From positions 112,125-176,124 of the forward strand of contig NZ_JAMWZB010000001.1 of NCBI RefSeq assembly GCF_024305035.1: 64,000 nucleotides of DNA, in the 5' to 3' direction. The notes under the pieces were generated by a model. The model was given only the letters and a program-made list of their open reading frames with translations, ran no database searches and was not told where the DNA came from. Both the position numbers and the translations under genes were made by a program. This DNA is from Algoriphagus sp. (GTDB lineage Bacteria > Bacteroidota > Bacteroidia > Cytophagales > Cyclobacteriaceae). Below, in pieces: positions 60,881 through 64,000 of the stretch (its first letter is position 1; the number at the start of each line of letters is the position of its first letter).

Positions 60881-62119
60881 CTAATTTATTTGTGATACTC
60901 TCTCCGGGTACATCTCCATGATTTCCCGTTGTATGGAAGCCCATCCGAACGCTTTTCTTTTCCATGACTTTTCGTTTTTGTTGATTGATAAATAGAGCTG
61001 TTTTAACAGCGCCGTTTCAGATACCCAGGCTGCCTTACTTTTTATCAGTTTTCTCATGATCCGGTGAAGGGCTTCCACAGGATTGGTCGTATAGATCATT
61101 TTGCGCATGGATAGGGGAAAATCCAAAAAAGCCATCAGCTCAAGCCAGTTTTCCGTCTATTGTTTTACAATGTATTTGTATTTCTTGCCCCACGTGGCTT
61201 CAAAGGCCGACAGGGCTGTCTTTGCACCCTCTTCAGTAGTGGAGGTGTAAATTTGACGTAAGTCCTTAACAACGGCCTTGCGGTCGACTTCATCCACATA
61301 TTTCAGCGAATTTCGCATTTGGTGGACAATACATTTTTGGACAATCGAAGAAGGAAAAACTTCTTGAATCTGCTCGGAAAATCCCTGCAGATCATCCGTA
61401 CAGATCACCAAAATATCCGCTACTCCCCTGGCTTTCAGATCTTCCATTACCATTCCCCATTTCCTGGCCCCTTCTCCACCCGTGTTGATGTAGAGCCCTA
61501 AGACATCCCTGTTCCCTTCCCAATCCACAGAATATACCGTGTAGAAAGCACTACTCGTGTATTTACCATCCTGACGCACTTTGAAGTGTATCGCATCCAG
61601 ATAGACTACCGGATAAAAGCTCTGAAGGCTTCTTGAACGCCATTCCTGAATCTCCGGCAATACCTTGTCGGTAATCTGTGAAATCCGGCCTGCAGAGATA
61701 CTCACCCCGTAAATATCCTCCAGAAGACGCCTTACGTCCTCGACCGAATTCCCTTGGGCATACAAGGCTAAAATCTGGTCATCCACACCGCTGTTCAGTA
61801 CCCGCTCACGTTTCCCTATCAGCTCAGGCTCAAAGTCCCCCTGCCGGTCACGGGGCGTCGAAATATCCAAGGAACCCGCATCGCTCAGCACTCGCTTGGA
61901 AGTCCTTCCATTCCGCTTATTCACATGACCAGAGGCACGCTCTTCGTTGAGAAAACTCTCAATCTCCCCATCAAGCATAACATTGACCATCTGCTGCAAA
62001 ATTTCACTAAATGGACTCTCTTTCCCAAGCAATCCCTGCTTGCTGTAAAGTCGCTCTTTTAACCGTTCGCTCATTTTGGGATCTTTCAGTAAATCCTCAA
62101 GTGTCTGTTTCTTCTTCAT
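60881..62119 (-). pseudogene. IS256-family transposase interrupted by an amber codon
   Basis: A 412-codon frame with DDE catalytic residues: Asp in VVYLDAIHFKV, Asp in ILVICTDDLQGF, and the Glu in TTNPVEALHRIMRK. A TAG at 61157-61159 interrupts it after ...YKYIVKQ. The remaining frame (ACG GAA AAC TGG, then LELMAFLDFPLSMRKM) is in register, so the pieces at 60881-61135 and 61157-62119 are one gene, not two. Relatives have Trp at this position (K/S-W-x-x-N-W), so the change is most simply TGG to TAG. The Glu lies downstream of the stop, so the truncated product should be inactive unless read through. Confidence 0.9.
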
Positions 62120-62159
62120 TTATTGCTAAGTTAGCAGACACACTTAATTGAACAGTCTC

Positions 62160-62167
62160 TTCTTTAA
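62160..62167. repeat. Target-site duplication, right copy
   Basis: TTCTTTAA, identical to 60780-60787, just outside the right inverted repeat. Confidence 0.88.
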
Positions 62168-62168
62168 G

Positions 62169-62197
62169 GCCTCAGGATATTTTCTGGGGCTTTTTTT
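62169..62197 (+). terminator. Terminator of the 50555-60762 operon, displaced by the IS
   Basis: GCCTCAG (62169-62175) pairs with CTGGGGC (62184-62190) including one G-T pair, followed by seven T. Removing the IS and one target copy joins it to the sequence just after the lipoprotein stop codon at 60762. Confidence 0.85.
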
Positions 62198-62228
62198 ATC
62201 CCCATTACATGCAAAAACAGCTGGTTAT

Positions 62229-62260
62229 GTTACAATTCTGATATCATACGTTACAGGATT
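62229..62260 (+). promoter_or_regulatory. LytTR-type direct-repeat operator, site 3
   Basis: GTTACA at 62229-62234 and 62250-62255, 21 bp apart, with ATCAT between and GGATT after, nearly identical to site 1 in the conserved positions. The second half-site is 68 bp upstream of the ATG at 62318. A TATACTTG sequence at 62261-62268 is one mismatch from a -7 box. Confidence 0.6.
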
Positions 62261-62317
62261 TATACTTGAATGGAAGGTTTTTCTTGAATTTTATCAAGAT
62301 TTAAAATCCAGCTTATT

Positions 62318-64000
62318 ATGAAATTAATTTTAAAATCTCCTGTCTCCAAAAACTCCGGTATTTGTTTTTTAAATTTTGAATTCCGTGAAAATCTATTTTT
62401 AAGAATGAGAATTCTTATGATTTTTATTGCTTCTTTTTCATTGCAACTAACATCTTTCGGGCAGGCTCCAACTTTACCTTCTACTGATTTTGGATCAAGA
62501 AGTATTGATGGTGATCGATTTATTGTTTCCTACACCAGTGGTGATGGACAAAATAGGATAATTATTGCAAGTGAAAGTCCTATCACTGCGGTACCATCGG
62601 ATGGTACGGATTATATAGCAGGCAATTTTGGACTAGGAAACGAAATTTCTCCAGGGCAGTTTGTCGTGTACAAAGGAAATGCAAGCTCTACCTGGCTTTA
62701 CGGGTTTTATCATTCGACTACCTATTATTTAAAAATATTTGAATATAACGGGTCAAATTTTACTACCGAATATTTAACAGATGAATTTTTAGAAGGTACA
62801 GTTTCTACCCTTACTGGACCTACAGTTCAGGCAAGCGGTTTGACTTTCAGCAATGTGACGGGGAATTCGATGTCGCTAAACTGGACGCCGGGAGACGGTA
62901 CTTCGCGAATGATCGTGGCCCGGGAGGGTGCGCCTGTAGATGCTGAGCCTGAAGATCTGTCCAGCTATGGCGGGAGCAGTTCGTTCGGAAATGGTGTGCA
63001 GATCAGCCCGGGGAATTATGTAATTTATAACGGTGCAGGGAGTAGTATGAATCTGACGAATCTGTCTCCCAACAAGACCTACCATTTTTCGATTTTCGAA
63101 TACAACGGGAGTAGTGGAAAAATTTACTTGCGTCCAGGAGCTGCGGGGAGTCAACTGACAGCATCAGCACCGTCGGTACCAGCGACTAATTTTTTCACAC
63201 GAAGTGTTGATGGAAACCGGTTTATCTACGAGTTTACCCGCGGAAATGGCACCAGAAGGATTGTAATTGCGAAGAAGGGAAGTGCGGTGACAGCTATCCC
63301 CTCAGATGGTCAAACCTACTCGGCCAATGATGTGTTTGGTTCGGGGAATGAGATTTCCCCGGGTGAATACGTGGTACATAATGGCACCTCAAATGCGATG
63401 TGGCTTTATGGCTTGGAGCCGGGTACTACGTATCATTTTGCGGTATTTGAATACAATGGAGTAGATGCAGAGACTTTTTACCTCACCGATCCTTATTTGA
63501 CCGGTACGGGGAGTACCCTTACAGGTCCCACGGTTCAGTCGAGTAATCTGACTTTCAGCAATGTGACGGGGAATTCGATGTCGCTAAACTGGACGCCGGG
63601 AGACGGTACTTCGCGAATGATCGTGGCCCGGGAGGGTGCGCCTGTAGATGCCGAGCCTGAAGATCTGTCCAGCTATGGCGGGAGCAGTTCGTTCGGAAAT
63701 GGTGTGCAGATCAGCCCGGGGAATTATGTAATTTACAACGGTGCAGGGAGTAGTATGAATCTGACGAATCTGTCTCCCAACAAGACCTACCATTTTTCGA
63801 TTTTCGAATACAACGGGAGTAGTGGAAAAATTTACTTGCGTCCAGGAGCTGCGGGGAGTCAACTGACAGCATCAGCACCGTCGGTACCAGCGACTAATTT
63901 TTTCACACGAAGTGTTGATGGAAACCGGTTTATCTACGAGTTTACCCGCGGAAATGGCACCAGAAGGATTGTAATTGCGAAGAAGGAAAGTGCGGTGACC
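62318..64000 (+). CDS. Exported multi-repeat surface protein, 3' end outside window
   Basis: At least 561 codons. Start at 62318, or at 62405 where MRILMIFIASFSLQLTSFGQ forms a clean signal peptide. The rest alternates two related domains of about 118 residues, both Fn3-like and Gly/Ser/Thr-rich: one with GNRFIYEFTRGNGTRRIVIAKK and LEPGTTYHFAVFEYNG, the other with NSMSLNWTPGDGTSRMIVARE and LSPNKTYHFSIFEYNG. The pair forms a 236-residue unit repeated nearly identically from 62841. A large adhesin or cell-surface protein is likely, probably with a C-terminal sorting domain beyond the window. It lies behind LytTR-type site 3. Confidence 0.85.
   Translation, partial: MKLILKSPVSKNSGICFLNFEFRENLFLRMRILMIFIASFSLQLTSFGQAPTLPSTDFGSRSIDGDRFIVSYTSGDGQNRIIIASESPITAVPSDGTDYIAGNFGLGNEISPGQFVVYKGNASSTWLYGFYHSTTYYLKIFEYNGSNFTTEYLTDEFLEGTVSTLTGPTVQASGLTFSNVTGNSMSLNWTPGDGTSRMIVAREGAPVDAEPEDLSSYGGSSSFGNGVQISPGNYVIYNGAGSSMNLTNLSPNKTYHFSIFEYNGSSGKIYLRPGAAGSQLTASAPSVPATNFFTRSVDGNRFIYEFTRGNGTRRIVIAKKGSAVTAIPSDGQTYSANDVFGSGNEISPGEYVVHNGTSNAMWLYGLEPGTTYHFAVFEYNGVDAETFYLTDPYLTGTGSTLTGPTVQSSNLTFSNVTGNSMSLNWTPGDGTSRMIVAREGAPVDAEPEDLSSYGGSSSFGNGVQISPGNYVIYNGAGSSMNLTNLSPNKTYHFSIFEYNGSSGKIYLRPGAAGSQLTASAPSVPATNFFTRSVDGNRFIYEFTRGNGTRRIVIAKKESAVT
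62841..64000 (+). repeat. 708-bp near-identical direct repeat
   Basis: The block from 62841 recurs from 63549 and runs to the window end. Over the 452 comparable bases I count four differences (for example GCT/GCC, TAT/TAC, GGA/GAA), so the copies are about 99 percent identical and in frame (708 = 236 codons). Confidence 0.9.

Larger units (their letters stand above)
60788..62159 (-). mobile_element. IS256-family insertion sequence, 1372 bp
   Basis: Bounded by imperfect 24-bp inverted repeats: left at 60788-60811 (GGGATAGTTCAATTAACTGT...) and right at 62136-62159, whose complement reads GAGACTGTTCAATTAAGTGT.... It is flanked by 8-bp TTCTTTAA duplications, the size typical of IS256. The single transposase gene is on the minus strand and carries a nonsense codon. 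The element sits between the lipoprotein gene at 60172 and that operon's terminator. Confidence 0.92.

Noticed and set aside
60881..61135. A separate 84-codon ORF downstream of the transposase
   Set aside because: It is in the same frame as the upstream part and is the C-terminal end of the same transposase after the amber codon.
62841..64000. The repeat at the right end as a CRISPR or intergenic array
   Set aside because: Units are 708 bp, fully coding and in frame; no short direct repeats with unique spacers.

Overview
The window comes from a member of the Bacteroidota, most likely Cytophagales and probably Cyclobacteriaceae/Algoriphagus-like. The phylum call rests on Bacteroidota-type promoters (TTG, 17-20 bp, TAnnTTTG), a bifunctional HisB, a hybrid two-component regulator with propeller and AraC domains, LytTR/7TM kinases, many SPII lipoproteins and AT-rich start regions without Shine-Dalgarno sites. 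The family-level call is inference. I see no tRNA, rRNA or CRISPR.

Region 1 (1-31 kb) is housekeeping. It holds a cut-off DUF4412 gene, fmt, a NamZ-type muramidase, a LolC/E-like permease, a family 2 glycosyltransferase, an ATP-grasp protein and a TPR lipoprotein. A hisG-hisD-hisC-hisB operon follows; it is preceded by an unannotated His-rich leader peptide (11426-11509) with a near-consensus promoter only a few bases upstream. Next come an eIF1-like factor, a stress protein, the argS-glutathione peroxidase-menA cluster, arginase divergent from arginine decarboxylase, a DUF2490 pair, diacylglycerol kinase, a D-threonine-aldolase-like enzyme, the mlaE-mlaF-mlaD lipid transporter, alaS and gatB.

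Region 2 (30.5-42 kb) holds a TlpA-like lipoprotein oxidoreductase preceded by two tandem 27-codon ORFs, proC, a three-gene membrane-protein/XRE cassette, three sugar/polysaccharide genes and a 1318-residue hybrid regulator whose kinase ATP-binding domain looks degenerate.

Region 3 (42-64 kb) is accessory and is the most interesting part. A LytTR response regulator and two recently duplicated 7TM histidine kinases are followed by three blocks of exported proteins: three paralogous lipoproteins plus a secreted protein; a cholesterol-dependent-cytolysin-like protein; and a long run with DUF4412, a lipoprotein, DUF4870, a Tat-type VWA lipoprotein, a secreted protein, two serine hydrolases with mirrored repeat architecture and another lipoprotein. 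An IS256-family element with an amber-interrupted transposase and a clear 8-bp target duplication sits between that run and its terminator. The window ends inside a surface protein built from near-identical 708-bp repeats.

Two signals look new. (1) A direct repeat of GTTACA at exactly 21 bp spacing, around an ATCAT core, lies 66-75 bp before the start codons at 45939, 50555 and 62318. It has the geometry of a LytTR operator and suggests that the adjacent LytTR system controls these surface/secreted operons. (2) A family of 27-28 residue ORFs (KSSM...SHT-M...RFH) occurs as tandem pairs at two distant loci. Each ORF is separated by exactly 4 nt from the next ORF or from the downstream start codon, and the copies differ by synonymous changes and a whole-codon indel, as expected of translated peptides.
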